From NCBI GenBank assembly GCA_013215105.1, contig JABSPL010000152.1, positions 1 through 46,389 on the forward strand: 46,389 nucleotides of DNA, read 5' to 3'. The position numbers and the translations under genes are program-made. The notes beneath the pieces are model-generated. The model made no database searches. It was not told the DNA's origin and saw nothing but the letters and a program-made list of their open reading frames with translations. Origin of the DNA: Flavobacteriaceae bacterium (GTDB lineage: Bacteria > Bacteroidota > Bacteroidia > Flavobacteriales > Flavobacteriaceae). How positions within the stretch are numbered: position 1 is the first letter of the stretch; each line of letters begins with the position of its first letter. Below are positions 16,973 to 25,851 of the stretch, piece after piece.

Positions 16973-18391
16973 TTACAAATTACTAAGGAAGTTAAGAAGT
17001 GAAGCTCTATCTTCAGTAGATAGCTTTGTAAAGTTCTCTTTTACTTGCTGAGCCTCTCCACCATGCCATAGTATTGCTTCTTCGGCGTTTCTGGCTCTAC
17101 CATCGTGTAGCAAGAAGGTATGCCCGTTTACTCTTTCTATATGCCCAACTCCCCACAAGGGTGGAGTTCTCCATTCGTTACCATTAGCGTCAAAGTCAGG
17201 GCGGTTATCTGCTAAACCATCGCCCATATCGTGTAATAACAGGTCGGTATATGGATGTATCTTTTGGTTTCTTAAAGGTTCTAAACCTTGGTCAGTCGTT
17301 GTGAAATCGGGTATATGACATGACGAACATTTCAAATCGTCAAATATCTCTCTACCTCTTAACACATCTTCATCGTCATGGTTTTTGAACGAAGGCACAC
17401 ATAACAGTTTCATGTATTTTTCTATACTCTCTAGACTATCGTCCGACAGTTCATGTTCACCACCATTAGGTATCTGCGAATATAAAGGTTGTTGTATAGC
17501 TGTAGTATGGTCTTTGGGAAATATACTAGAAGTAATACCCATATCACCATTAAAAGCACCTGTTATTTGCTGTCTCAAACTTGGCTGATTAGCTTTCCAT
17601 CCAAACCTACCAAGAGTCATTTTATTGTTTTCAATATCCCATACATAATTAGGTTTACCGCTTATTCCGTCTTGGTTATAGTCATCAACATCGGCATTAG
17701 CAAGTATATCCATTTCCGAAATATTTTCCAAAAGCCCAAGCCCAGGAAGTTGATTACCTATACGAGGCGAAAACATAAATCCGCCTTGTAGCTCTCCAAA
17801 CTCTAGGTTGTAAAACTCATAATTGGGTATTCTAAGGCTATAAGTAGTTCCGTCGGCATATTTACCTGCTTCTTCTTTGTAGGTAACTCTCACATTGCCT
17901 TCGCTAGGGAGGTTTCTGACTATGCCATCTACAACCGTGTTTTTTAATGCGGCGTCTTGTAATTGACCTCCGTAGTTAGGGTCGGGCAAAGGTCCTCCAT
18001 GATCATCGGTTCCTGCGATACTTAGTCTAAACAGTAGCCCGTTAAGTATAAGTTTACCTGAGGAGTCTGGCGGAGTTGCTCTACCGTCTTTGAAGTGACA
18101 AGCCCCACAAGAGCGAGCGTTAAATATCGGCCCTAATCCGTCAAGTGACGATACCGAACTAGGTGCCGCAACCCAGTTTCTTCGGAAAAGAGAATTACCC
18201 CCTGAGAACTTTATAAAATCATCTGTCGATAGCCCATTGGGAGACCTACCAAACAAGTCTATAGATATATCAAAGGTTGTCATTATTTCTCCTCCCGAAT
18301 ATTCTGATATAAGAGTTTTGTATTCATCTTCATTGTCTTTGGAACAAGATAAAGCCAAAAGACTAAGCGTAATCATTAGTAATTTCTTCAT
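16973..18391 (-). CDS. Di-haem oxidoreductase-like (DHOR) lipoprotein
   Basis: 472 aa. Lipoprotein signal MKKLLMITLSLLALSC (Cys16). Two haem c sites: CGACH at 95-99 and CSSCH at 355-359. GRFGWKANQPSL (about 261-272) and the ending LWHGGEAQ...F are typical of the thiol-oxidoreductase/DUF1111-like DHOR family (PF06537). Exported and anchored, probably in the outer membrane facing the periplasm or surface. It is last of an operon with two imelysin genes; this pairing is recurrent in Bacteroidota and thought to act in iron or haem handling, but the reaction is unproven. Confidence 0.9.
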   Translation of the reverse strand: MKKLLMITLSLLALSCSKDNEDEYKTLISEYSGGEIMTTFDISIDLFGRSPNGLSTDDFIKFSGGNSLFRRNWVAAPSSVSSLDGLGPIFNARSCGACHFKDGRATPPDSSGKLILNGLLFRLSIAGTDDHGGPLPDPNYGGQLQDAALKNTVVDGIVRNLPSEGNVRVTYKEEAGKYADGTTYSLRIPNYEFYNLEFGELQGGFMFSPRIGNQLPGLGLLENISEMDILANADVDDYNQDGISGKPNYVWDIENNKMTLGRFGWKANQPSLRQQITGAFNGDMGITSSIFPKDHTTAIQQPLYSQIPNGGEHELSDDSLESIEKYMKLLCVPSFKNHDDEDVLRGREIFDDLKCSSCHIPDFTTTDQGLEPLRNQKIHPYTDLLLHDMGDGLADNRPDFDANGNEWRTPPLWGVGHIERVNGHTFLLHDGRARNAEEAILWHGGEAQQVKENFTKLSTEDRASLLNFLSNL

Positions 18392-18416
18392 TAGGTAGTC
18401 GTTTGTATAAACTAGA

Positions 18417-18450
18417 ACAATGGCTTAGAGTAAATACTCTAAGTCATTGT
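18417..18450 (-). promoter_or_regulatory. Intra-operon hairpin between imelysin and DHOR genes
   Basis: Arms of 16 nt (18417-18432 and 18435-18450) pair with a single mismatch or wobble. It lies between two genes of the same strand with no T-tract after it, so an RNA-processing or stability element, or a weak attenuator, is more likely than a full terminator. Confidence 0.5.
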
Positions 18451-18490
18451 ATTAATAATATTTTATATTATTAATAAGTTGTTGTGACTA

Positions 18491-19690
18491 TTAGTTGCTT
18501 ATTTTAACATCCAATAATGGACCTAAATTAACTAATAAATCAGACAATATTCTTAGTTCAGCTACTATTTCTTCTAGTTTAGCTTTACCATCTTCAGTAG
18601 TTATAGCTACATCGATAGGATTAATGATTTCAGACTTAGCTAATACGTTAAGCTTAGTAAAAGAAGCATCTATTTTGTTAGCTAAAGTACTGTCTAGTTT
18701 TTGAGTAACCTCTGATATACTCGATCCTGATATTTTATTACCAGATACAGTAGTATAGGCACCTTTATAAACATTAAACATACCGTTTATGTTTTCTAAT
18801 ATATCGTTATGAGTATTATCACTAAAACAAGAATGTTCATCTTCCTGATCTTCAGAATCTATACCTGGTGCTATTCTCTCAGCAGCTAATTCACCTCTAG
18901 CCAAAGTAGCAACACCAGTTATTATTTTAGTGATAGCTTCTATTTGATCCATTGCTTCAAAGGTAGTTCTGTATGCTCCTGCTTCTCCCCATTGGTCTAC
19001 CAAAAATGCAAGATCTTCAACCAATATTTCGGTTACTATATTTAAATAAAGAGCTCTTCTGTCTCCGTTTAGGTTAGTCGATCCTTCAGCAGTTAAGTAA
19101 TCAGTATAAGCTCTCTGTCCTGCAGACTCTAAGCTAAGGTCTTGACCCCATAATAAAAACTCTATAGCGTGGTAACCTGCAGTTACATCAGACTCATCCG
19201 AAGTTTGTAAGTTTCTACCTAGTATTATTTCTTTAGTTAATTCAGGGTAATCAGTAGTATTGTTTATTATACCTCCTGCTACTTCAGTATTAGCATCTCC
19301 AGAAACTATATAGTCAATATAAGACTCATCCATAGGCCAAGCGTTAAGCTGTCCTTCAGGTCCGTTAGCATCATCTATTGGTCCGTCATAAAAACGGAAA
19401 GTTTCAGTTTTCCCGTAAGGAGACCTAGCAGCTAACCATAAGTTTTGTACATCGGTAAGTCCTTCAGCAGTTGGTGTAGCAGTAAATGCAGTTATAGCAG
19501 TTTGTAGTTCTACAGCAGTAGTATGACTATCAAGGTAAGTATTATATACTATATTAGAATAGTTACTTACAACATCTATTTTTAACTCCTCGGATACTGC
19601 TACCGTAGCAGCATCGTCATCTTTACACGAAAATAAGACTGGAAATATAGCCAATGCAAGTAATAGTTGTTTTAATTTTGAAATGTTCAT
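18491..19690 (-). CDS. Imelysin-family (M75-like) iron-regulated lipoprotein
   Basis: 399 aa, lipoprotein signal ending LFSCKDDD (Cys22). All-helical imelysin/EfeO-type domain (PF09375). The signature GxHxxE is present as GYHAIE at 172-177, followed by FLLWGQDLS; an early NLWLAARSPYGKTE segment is also typical. Imelysins are not active peptidases; they are thought to take part in iron or haem uptake at the cell surface. Preceded 55 nt upstream by a second imelysin gene and followed by the DHOR gene. Confidence 0.93.
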   Translation of the reverse strand: MNISKLKQLLLALAIFPVLFSCKDDDAATVAVSEELKIDVVSNYSNIVYNTYLDSHTTAVELQTAITAFTATPTAEGLTDVQNLWLAARSPYGKTETFRFYDGPIDDANGPEGQLNAWPMDESYIDYIVSGDANTEVAGGIINNTTDYPELTKEIILGRNLQTSDESDVTAGYHAIEFLLWGQDLSLESAGQRAYTDYLTAEGSTNLNGDRRALYLNIVTEILVEDLAFLVDQWGEAGAYRTTFEAMDQIEAITKIITGVATLARGELAAERIAPGIDSEDQEDEHSCFSDNTHNDILENINGMFNVYKGAYTTVSGNKISGSSISEVTQKLDSTLANKIDASFTKLNVLAKSEIINPIDVAITTEDGKAKLEEIVAELRILSDLLVNLGPLLDVKISN

Positions 19691-19744
19691 CTTTGTTTAT
19701 TATTGTTATTTTATTTTGTTCGTTATTGTAGTTTTGTGACCTTA

Positions 19745-20837
19745 TCAGTCTCCATCGTCACTAGTAAAAGTGATAGCAATCTTTAGGTGATATGGTATGT
19801 CAGTTTTTAGGTACTTAACAAAAGCTTGCATATTATCGTACAAATCGACTAACCTTTGGTCTTTAGCTAAGCTTAGTTCGTGTAAGTTTTCGCTATCTTT
19901 TAGTTTGTTGACTAGTGTTTCTATCTGGCTTAACTTATCTAATATCTCTTGATTAAGATCCTTGTCAGGGTTAGAATAAGCCATATAATCGGCAAAACCT
20001 AAACCGTCTATATTGTGTGTTGTTGTCATAACCTTTATATACTTCTATTATGGTTTTTATGTTTAGCTTTAATGCTCTTATTCCTTGGTTAGAATAAAAA
20101 GCTTCTACGTAATTTTCTAGCTTTTCGTCACCTGTTTTTAGTAAAGGTTCTTTAAGTTTTATGTTTTTGATAAACTCAAATGATTGCAGAAACGAATTGA
20201 ACAATAACGAAGTAGATTCAGAAGTACTATTACCAGTATTCGAAACGAATATAGTACTGTAGGTTGCCGACCACTGCGTATAAACATAATTGATATCAGC
20301 CAGCATAAGTTCCATAATAATATCTATATATTTACTTCGCTTTTCTTCTGTTAGAATGTCTTTAGAGCCATCGGCAAAAAACAAATATTCCAAAGTAAAT
20401 ATACCTCTAGCATTAGATTCTTTGTTAATAAGTGGAGCTTTTTCTAGTTCTATATATTCTTCTAATATATCAGTATCGGCAGGAAATGTACCTATATCAT
20501 GAGCCAAACTTTTGGTTATTATATAGTCTCCCGATGGACCTAGATTATATATATTAACCGTTTGCCAATGAATAAAAAGATTAGTCCAAGCAGTTTGTAA
20601 GTCGTCTATATTTTTGGTTTCATTCTTGTAAGAAATCCAAGTTTCTTTAAGAGTCCTACTTAGTTCATCCAACTGCTTGTAAGCAGGCTCTATCATGTTT
20701 ACAGAATAGTTATACAACATCCCTTTGGTGTCGAAATCAGAGTTTTCGTCCTGTTTACAGTTGTAAACCGAAAAGATTGTTATAAATAAGAAGATGATAT
20801 TAATAGTACGTTTCATTAGGCTGAAATTTCTCAGCAA
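19745..20837 (-). pseudogene. Second imelysin-like lipoprotein gene, frameshifted
   Basis: Two overlapping frames make one protein. The first (20837-19971) has a lipoprotein-like signal (likely true start at the second Met, 20816, MKRTINIIFLF..NC) and helices with WxxLFIHWQTVNIYNLG. The second (20029-19745) continues with HNIDGLGFADYMAY and ends TSDDGD, as imelysin C-termini do. Removing one base near 20030 (minus strand GGTTATG) would fuse them as YKG-MTTTHNIDG, giving about 365 aa, the usual imelysin length. The GxHxxE motif reads GIFTLE (145-150): the His is Phe. This is a non-canonical imelysin with a single-base frameshift, a sequencing error, or a recent inactivation. Confidence 0.8.
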
Positions 20838-20971
20838 ATGTATAATTTTATTTAGAATAATTACAGCCTAAAGCTCTATAATATCGAACTATAGGAGTAT
20901 TTTTAGAGTAGTATCTAGTTGTTAATGATAATAAAACACATATTTACTATGATTTTTACTTATCAAAACGT
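20838..20971. other. Intergenic, nothing clear
   Basis: AT-rich spacer upstream of the imelysin operon. With the next features it makes a gap of about 330 bases without an intact gene. It probably holds the operon promoter, but no TAnnTTTG element is convincing. Confidence 0.4.
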
Positions 20972-21103
20972 CTAGTGATAGTTGGAATCATCACCTTTTT
21001 TGTTTTCTTGTATAAGAGGACAAGCAATAGTTCCGTAACTGCAATATATGCAACAGTCACCTAGTTTGGGATTAAGTACAGTCTTACAGTTTTTACAAGA
21101 GTG
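20972..21103 (-). pseudogene. Truncated GDCCVxC-domain (seleno)protein fragment
   Basis: 43 codons reading HSCKNCKTVLNPKLG, GDCCIYCSYGTIACPLIQ and a short tail to TAG. This matches the GDCCVxC domain family of small Cys-rich proteins (CxxC...GDCCVFCSYGxxxCPPxQ). No start codon is in frame: TGA lies directly before the fragment and a TAA 12 codons earlier, both inside the neighbouring hairpin. Intact relatives carry a further N-terminal CPxCG-type segment, so the 5' part is lost. The internal PLIQ (usually PPIQ) also suggests drift. Confidence 0.65.
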
Positions 21104-21104
21104 T

Positions 21105-21149
21105 CATAACCTAAAACAGCCCGCTTTACGCAGGCTGTTTTAGGTTATG
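21105..21149. terminator. 17-bp hairpin after the SRPBCC gene
   Basis: Arms 21105-21121 and 21133-21149 pair perfectly, loop of 11 nt. Placed 19 nt after the SRPBCC stop on the minus strand. It directly abuts the truncated GDCCVxC frame, so it marks the breakpoint. Confidence 0.7.
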
Positions 21150-21167
21150 TAATAGGTAATATAAGAC

Positions 21168-21560
21168 TTATAATTTCATTAAGTTACTCTCCATATCGTC
21201 CATAAAAACTCCTAAAGGTTTTTTGACCATCATAGCAACCATAGCATTGAAGCCTCCTTCAAACTCAATATTGACCACCGATTGATCGCTACCTTGCGGA
21301 GTAATACTTATGTTTATGTTTACACTCATAGGCGAGTTCTTGGTACCTATCTCTATTTTAGAGAATGGCTCTTTGTTTAAGATATGCAAAACTATTGCCG
21401 ATGGCATTCCTTTGAATTTAAAGCTAAAAGAAGTTTCTCTTGCTTCGAAGTCTTTAACTTTATCTGATATTAAGTCCTTGAAGTTTTCAGGCTTATCAAG
21501 TAATTCAAATAGTTGTTCAGGTGTTTTGTTTACTATTATATTCTTTTTAGATATATTCAT
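21168..21560 (-). CDS. SRPBCC-fold protein
   Basis: 130 aa. Begins NIIVNKTPEQLFELLDKPENF, the standard first strand and helix of the START/Bet v1-like SRPBCC fold, with alternating strands and a final helix (VAMMVKKPLGVFMDDMESNL). Binds a hydrophobic ligand in other family members; none can be named here. It follows pyrE by 6 nt, a neighbourhood seen in many Flavobacteriia, so the two are co-transcribed. Confidence 0.85.
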   Translation of the reverse strand: MNISKKNIIVNKTPEQLFELLDKPENFKDLISDKVKDFEARETSFSFKFKGMPSAIVLHILNKEPFSKIEIGTKNSPMSVNINISITPQGSDQSVVNIEFEGGFNAMVAMMVKKPLGVFMDDMESNLMKL

Positions 21561-21566
21561 TTGGGT

Positions 21567-22208
21567 TTATTTTTTCCAGTTACTAGGGTCTTTACGCCAG
21601 TCTTTTAATAATTCTATTTGGCTTTCATCTATTTTATTAAGCTCTACCGATTGCTCTATTAAGTAATCGTACGATGTTAATGTATCTAAATGTAGGTCGT
21701 ATTTCTTGAAATTTTCAGTAGCTATATCGAAACCATAACTAAATATAGCAAGCATTCCCAATACATTAGCTCCTTCGGTTTTAAGTGCTGATACAGCATC
21801 TAAACTACTTTTACCAGTACTTATAAGGTCTTCAATAACTATCACCGAGCTATTTTCTTTTAAGTATCCTTCTATTTGGTTTTTTCTACCATGCTTCTTA
21901 GGTTCAGGTCTTACATACACAAAAGGTATATCTAATATGTCAGCAACCAAAACACCTATAGCTATGGCTCCTGTAGCTACACCAGCTATATAGTCAACAT
22001 TATTGTATTTAGATTTTATTATTTCGGCAAAGCTGTTAGCTAAAAACTTTCTTTCTTTAGGAAAGGAAAGGCTAACTCTGTTGTCGCAATATATTGGCGA
22101 TTTCCATCCCGATGCCCAGGTGAACGGATTTTCTGGCTGAAATTTTACGGCTTCTATTTCTAAAAGTATCCTAGCTGATTGTTTTGCTGTTTCTGAAGAA
22201 TGTATCAT
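21567..22208 (-). CDS. pyrE: Orotate phosphoribosyltransferase
   Basis: 213 aa. PRPP loop VIVIEDLISTGKS (about 122-134, E126-D127), catalytic-loop region VRPEPKKHGRKNQIEG (about 99-114) with the KKHG lysines, and the orotate-contact segment FTWASGWKSPIYCDNR. Converts orotate and PRPP to OMP in pyrimidine synthesis. First gene of a two-gene unit with the SRPBCC protein, divergent from the cobalamin-controlled btuB gene. Confidence 0.96.
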   Translation of the reverse strand: MIHSSETAKQSARILLEIEAVKFQPENPFTWASGWKSPIYCDNRVSLSFPKERKFLANSFAEIIKSKYNNVDYIAGVATGAIAIGVLVADILDIPFVYVRPEPKKHGRKNQIEGYLKENSSVIVIEDLISTGKSSLDAVSALKTEGANVLGMLAIFSYGFDIATENFKKYDLHLDTLTSYDYLIEQSVELNKIDESQIELLKDWRKDPSNWKK

Positions 22209-22321
22209 TTATTGACTATTTAGTGCGGCAAAAATAATCATTTTAATTTATTTTCTATGAATATATTAAAAAAGGTTTATGCTTCGATATATGAAAAAAA
22301 TAACTATTTTCGCAAAATATG

Positions 22322-22510
22322 GTTAACCTTCTTTTTCGAGGAAGGTTATTAAAAGGGAATCAGGTGTAAATCCTGAGCAAGCCCGTTGCTGTAAACCTAG
22401 TCATTAGTTTGACAGACTTATAAAAATACTTTGCCACTGATTATTATCGGGAAGGCTTTTTTAAGTTCTAAAGGTGAGCCAGAAGACCTGCCGTAGACGT
22501 AGTATTTGTT
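22322..22510 (+). promoter_or_regulatory. Cobalamin riboswitch
   Basis: Contains the conserved aptamer parts in order: a P2-type hairpin (AACCTTC / GAAGGTT), GGGAATCAGGTGTAAATCCT, GCCCGTTGCTGTAA, then the B12-box region GCCACTGA..GGGAAGGC and finally GAGCCAGAAGACCTGCC. It lies in the leader of btuB, about 50 nt before its ATG. Bound cobalamin is expected to lower expression of the uptake genes. No clear intrinsic terminator follows, so control is probably at translation initiation. Confidence 0.95.
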
Positions 22511-22561
22511 TTTCCGTGGATCGAGAAACTATGCGCTTTTATAATAGTAAATCATTTCTTT

Positions 22562-24538
22562 ATGTTTAAAAACCAAACTATTAGTTTGTTTTTGATTTTA
22601 TGTGTATGCCATACTTGTATAGTTTTGGCACAAAATAAAACTATAGATACTTTGCCTACTGTAAAGCTAAAAGCTGATAAACATATAAGAAAGCCTGTCA
22701 AAACCAATTTTCAAATATTAAACTTTGAGAAAATAGAAGCTTCTGGATCTATGGATATAGGAGACTTACTAAAGCAGTTCTCAGGAGTGAACATAAAAGA
22801 CTACGGAGGCTTAGGGGGTATCAAAACTATTTCGGTTAGAGGCTTAGGAACAACTCACACAAAAGTATCTTACGATGGAGTAGTTATTAATAGCTCGCAA
22901 AGTGGACAGATAGATTTAGGTAAATTCTCCACTGACAATATAGAGGCAATTTCCCTTTCGATAGGTAGTCCTGAGTCTATTTTCTTACCAGCTAGAAATT
23001 TTTCTTCGGCTAGTATGATCAATATAGTTACCAAAAAACCTTTTTTTGATGATAATGATAAATTTAACGCAAAAGCGAAGGTAAAAACAGGCTCTTTTGG
23101 TTTAATTAGTCCTTCTATTATTATAGAATATAAATTATCGGACAATATAAGTATTAGTGCTTACCAAGCATATACTTCTTTAGACGGGGATTTTCCATTT
23201 ATTCTTTATAATGGAGTAGAAACAGCAGAAAAGATACGTAAAAATTCAGATTTGGAATCGTATAATACCGAGATAAGTGTGTTTTATGACAATGATAAAA
23301 CCAAAATATTTGGGAAATATTACTCTTATAGTAGTGAAAGGGGCTTGCCAGGATTTACAGATTTTTATGACCATACTAGTTATGATAGACTTTGGGACGA
23401 TAAACAATACTGGCAATTGAGTTTGGAATCTGAATTAAGCTCTAAGTTTTCTATAAAAATAAACACTAAATACTCTAAAGATTATCTGAGGTATTTAGAT
23501 AAGTATTTTTTTAACGGGAAAGGAAAGGATGATGTATATAATCAAGATGAGTTATATTTTTCAAGTTCTCTTTTGTATAAATATTATGAAAACACTTCTT
23601 TTTCCATCTCTTCTGATTATTTCAGAAACACGATGGATTCTAACAAATCTGATTTTCCCTTTCCGACCAGAAATAGTTTTTTGACTGCTATTTCTATGAC
23701 TAAAAATATAAATAAGTTTTCTATGCAAGCAACATTGCTTCATATCGTAGTACTAGAATCGGTAGAGATAGGAGAGCCTGCAAAAAACATAAAGAGATAT
23801 AATCCTTCATTGTCTTTGTCTTACGATATAAAAGGTGATGGTAATTTACTGCTAAAAACGTTTTATAAAGAAATATTTAGAAACCCTAGTTTTAACGATT
23901 TGTATTATACAGAAATAGGCTCTAGAGTATTAGATCCTGAGGACTCTAAACAATACGGATTAGGAATCTCGTGGTACGTCAAAAAACCTAGTAGAGATAT
24001 TTCTTTTATCAACAATTTGGAATTTTTCCATAATAAAGTATTTAACAAAATAGTAGCACTCCCTAGAGGTAATATTACGTCTATGGTTAACAAAGGAGAG
24101 GTCGAAATATTCGGTTTCGATCTTAACACCAGAGTGAAACTAAATTTAGAAAACAATAGTATTACTTTTTCGGGTACATATATGTTTCAGAGCGTAGCCG
24201 ATATAGATAAAGAAAGCTCTACTTATGGTCATCAACTAGAGTATACTCCTGTAAATTCTGGATCTATGCGTTTGGAATATAAAAATGATTGGTTTACTAG
24301 TGTTTTTAGTTCTGTTTTTTCGGGACATACTTATAGTGTAAAACAAAATATAGACGACAACAAAATAAACAGATACAACGACAGTAGTCTATCTTTTATT
24401 AAAGATTTCAAGTTTAAACATATAAAAGGAAAGCTTAAATTAGATATATTGAATGTATTCGATAAGTCGTACGAGATAATAAAAAACTACCCCATGCCTG
24501 GTAGAAACTATAGGCTATCATTACAAATAAAAATTTAA
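22562..24538 (+). CDS. btuB: TonB-dependent cobalamin receptor BtuB
   Basis: 658 aa. Signal peptide (about residues 1-24, ending VLAQ), a possible TonB box after it, plug domain (about 45-165: MDIGDLLKQFSGVNIKDYGG, ISVRGLGTTHTKVSYDGV, SASMINIVTKKP), then a 22-strand-type barrel. The last strand ends NYRLSLQIKI. Outer-membrane, energised by the TonB-ExbB-ExbD system. The cobalamin riboswitch in its leader is the main reason for the substrate call. Followed 21 nt later by a BtuG-like lipoprotein. Confidence 0.93.
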   Translation: MFKNQTISLFLILCVCHTCIVLAQNKTIDTLPTVKLKADKHIRKPVKTNFQILNFEKIEASGSMDIGDLLKQFSGVNIKDYGGLGGIKTISVRGLGTTHTKVSYDGVVINSSQSGQIDLGKFSTDNIEAISLSIGSPESIFLPARNFSSASMINIVTKKPFFDDNDKFNAKAKVKTGSFGLISPSIIIEYKLSDNISISAYQAYTSLDGDFPFILYNGVETAEKIRKNSDLESYNTEISVFYDNDKTKIFGKYYSYSSERGLPGFTDFYDHTSYDRLWDDKQYWQLSLESELSSKFSIKINTKYSKDYLRYLDKYFFNGKGKDDVYNQDELYFSSSLLYKYYENTSFSISSDYFRNTMDSNKSDFPFPTRNSFLTAISMTKNINKFSMQATLLHIVVLESVEIGEPAKNIKRYNPSLSLSYDIKGDGNLLLKTFYKEIFRNPSFNDLYYTEIGSRVLDPEDSKQYGLGISWYVKKPSRDISFINNLEFFHNKVFNKIVALPRGNITSMVNKGEVEIFGFDLNTRVKLNLENNSITFSGTYMFQSVADIDKESSTYGHQLEYTPVNSGSMRLEYKNDWFTSVFSSVFSGHTYSVKQNIDDNKINRYNDSSLSFIKDFKFKHIKGKLKLDILNVFDKSYEIIKNYPMPGRNYRLSLQIKI

Positions 24539-24559
24539 CAAACAATAAAACAAAGAAAG

Positions 24560-25633
24560 ATGAAAAAATTATTAGTATTACTTTTAGTAGCATTTACATT
24601 GGTAAGCTGTTACGATAGTTCAGAAGAGGAGATTGTCGTAGAAAGTTTACAATCGGTATATATACTTAGTGAAGGAGCTTATGGTCAAAATAATGCGTCT
24701 ATGACTTATTACAATGCCGAAGATGAATCTGTAACTCAAGGTTTTTTTGAACTACAAAACAGCAGAGGGCTAGGAGATACTCCTAACGATATGAAGGTTT
24801 ATGGGGATTATATGTATATAGTTGTAAATGGGTCTCATCAGGTAGAAGTTATAGATTTACTAACTCAGAAATCTATAAAGAAAATACCTATGTTTAGAAC
24901 AATCGATGGAAATGAAGTAGGTATGTCTCCTAGATATATAGCCTTTGCTAACGATAATGCATATGTTACCTCTTACGATGGATATGTGACTAAAATAGAT
25001 ATTGCTACCTTAGAGATAGTATCAGAAATAAAAGTAGGTTTGAATCCTGATGGTATATGTGTTGCTAAAAACAAATTATATGTTTGTAATTCTGGTGGTT
25101 TTAACGCCCCAACCTACGATAATACTGTTTCGGTAATAAACTTGGGTACTTTCGAAGAAATAAAAAAAATAGTAGTTCCTGTAAATCCATATAAAATACA
25201 AGCTGATGATTCAGGACGTGTATTTTTAAATACAAGAGGGGTTTACCCATATACAGAAGAAACTCCTACTTTTAACTATATAAGTAGTACTACAGATACT
25301 TTAATGGCTACTTACGATATAGAAGTTTCTAACTTCATTATAAATGGTAATAAAGCTTATTTGTATTCTTACGACTATGTTAATGCTCCTAGTTTTATGT
25401 CTTTTGACACTGAAACACAGACATTAGATGAAGTAGACTTATTAAAAGACTCTAGTCTGATAGATTATCCATATTCTATAAACATAGAGTCTCTTAGTGG
25501 TGATATATATATAGGAGCTGCAGCTACGGATTATGTTTCGACTGGTTCTGTTTTTTGTTTCGACTCAGAAGGTACTTATAAGTTTGAAATACCTACGGGA
25601 GTTGGTCCTAACGGAGTGGTTTTTGAATATTAA
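24560..25633 (+). CDS. BtuG-like surface beta-propeller lipoprotein
   Basis: 357 aa. Lipoprotein signal MKKLLVLLLVAFTLVSC (Cys17). The rest is a YncE/DUF5074-type seven-bladed beta-propeller: repeats such as PNDMKVYGDYMYIV, LNPDGICVAKNKLYVCNSGG, NPYKIQADDSGRVFL. In Bacteroides the propeller lipoprotein BtuG sits on BtuB and binds cobalamin very tightly; the same fold, lipid anchor and riboswitch-led btuB neighbour support the same role here. A cluster of ESLQSVYILSEGAYGQNN residues at the mature N-terminus is typical of DUF5074. Confidence 0.85.
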   Translation: MKKLLVLLLVAFTLVSCYDSSEEEIVVESLQSVYILSEGAYGQNNASMTYYNAEDESVTQGFFELQNSRGLGDTPNDMKVYGDYMYIVVNGSHQVEVIDLLTQKSIKKIPMFRTIDGNEVGMSPRYIAFANDNAYVTSYDGYVTKIDIATLEIVSEIKVGLNPDGICVAKNKLYVCNSGGFNAPTYDNTVSVINLGTFEEIKKIVVPVNPYKIQADDSGRVFLNTRGVYPYTEETPTFNYISSTTDTLMATYDIEVSNFIINGNKAYLYSYDYVNAPSFMSFDTETQTLDEVDLLKDSSLIDYPYSINIESLSGDIYIGAAATDYVSTGSVFCFDSEGTYKFEIPTGVGPNGVVFEY

Positions 25634-25658
25634 TAAAAGATTATTTAACCTTAACAAC

Positions 25659-25694
25659 CCCTTGTATCAACTAGTTACAAGGGCTTGTTTTTTT
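25659..25694 (+). terminator. Terminator of the btuB operon
   Basis: CCCTTGTA / TACAAGGG stem (25659-25666 and 25676-25683) followed by CTTGTTTTTTT. Confidence 0.8.
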
Positions 25695-25717
25695 ATATAA
25701 AAAAAGGTAAAAAAACC

Positions 25718-25748
25718 TTTGCTACTCTGTTAAAGTAGTCTATATTTG
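25718..25748 (+). promoter_or_regulatory. Textbook Bacteroidota promoter for tRNA-Leu(UAG)
   Basis: TTTG at 25718-25721, a 19-nt spacer, then TATATTTG at 25741-25748, matching the TTTG-N19-TAnnTTTG consensus of the Bacteroidota primary sigma factor. The tRNA begins 14 nt further on. Confidence 0.85.
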
Positions 25749-25762
25749 CACTCAGAAAATGA

Positions 25763-25844
25763 GCAGGCGTGGTGGAATTGGTAGACACGCTAGACTTAGG
25801 ATCTAGTGCCGCAAGGTGTGAGAGTTCGAGTCTCTCCGCCTGTA
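25763..25844 (+). tRNA. tRNA-Leu (anticodon UAG)
   Basis: 82 nt class II tRNA. Acceptor GCAGGCG pairs with CGCCTGT (first pair G-U); D-arm AATTGGTAGAC; anticodon loop CTTAGGA gives UAG, reading CUA and other CUN codons; T-arm AGAGTTCGAGTCTCT. CCA not encoded. Confidence 0.96.
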
Positions 25845-25851
25845 CAATTCG

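Noticed and set aside
19971-20040. Programmed ribosomal frameshift in the imelysin gene
   Set aside because: No slippery heptamer or downstream pseudoknot is evident at the overlap; a simple one-base change is the shorter explanation.
20972-21106. TGA just before the GDCCVxC fragment as a selenocysteine codon
   Set aside because: The family has selenoprotein members, but reading through the TGA meets a TAA twelve codons upstream with no start between, and both stops lie in the hairpin, so truncation explains it better.
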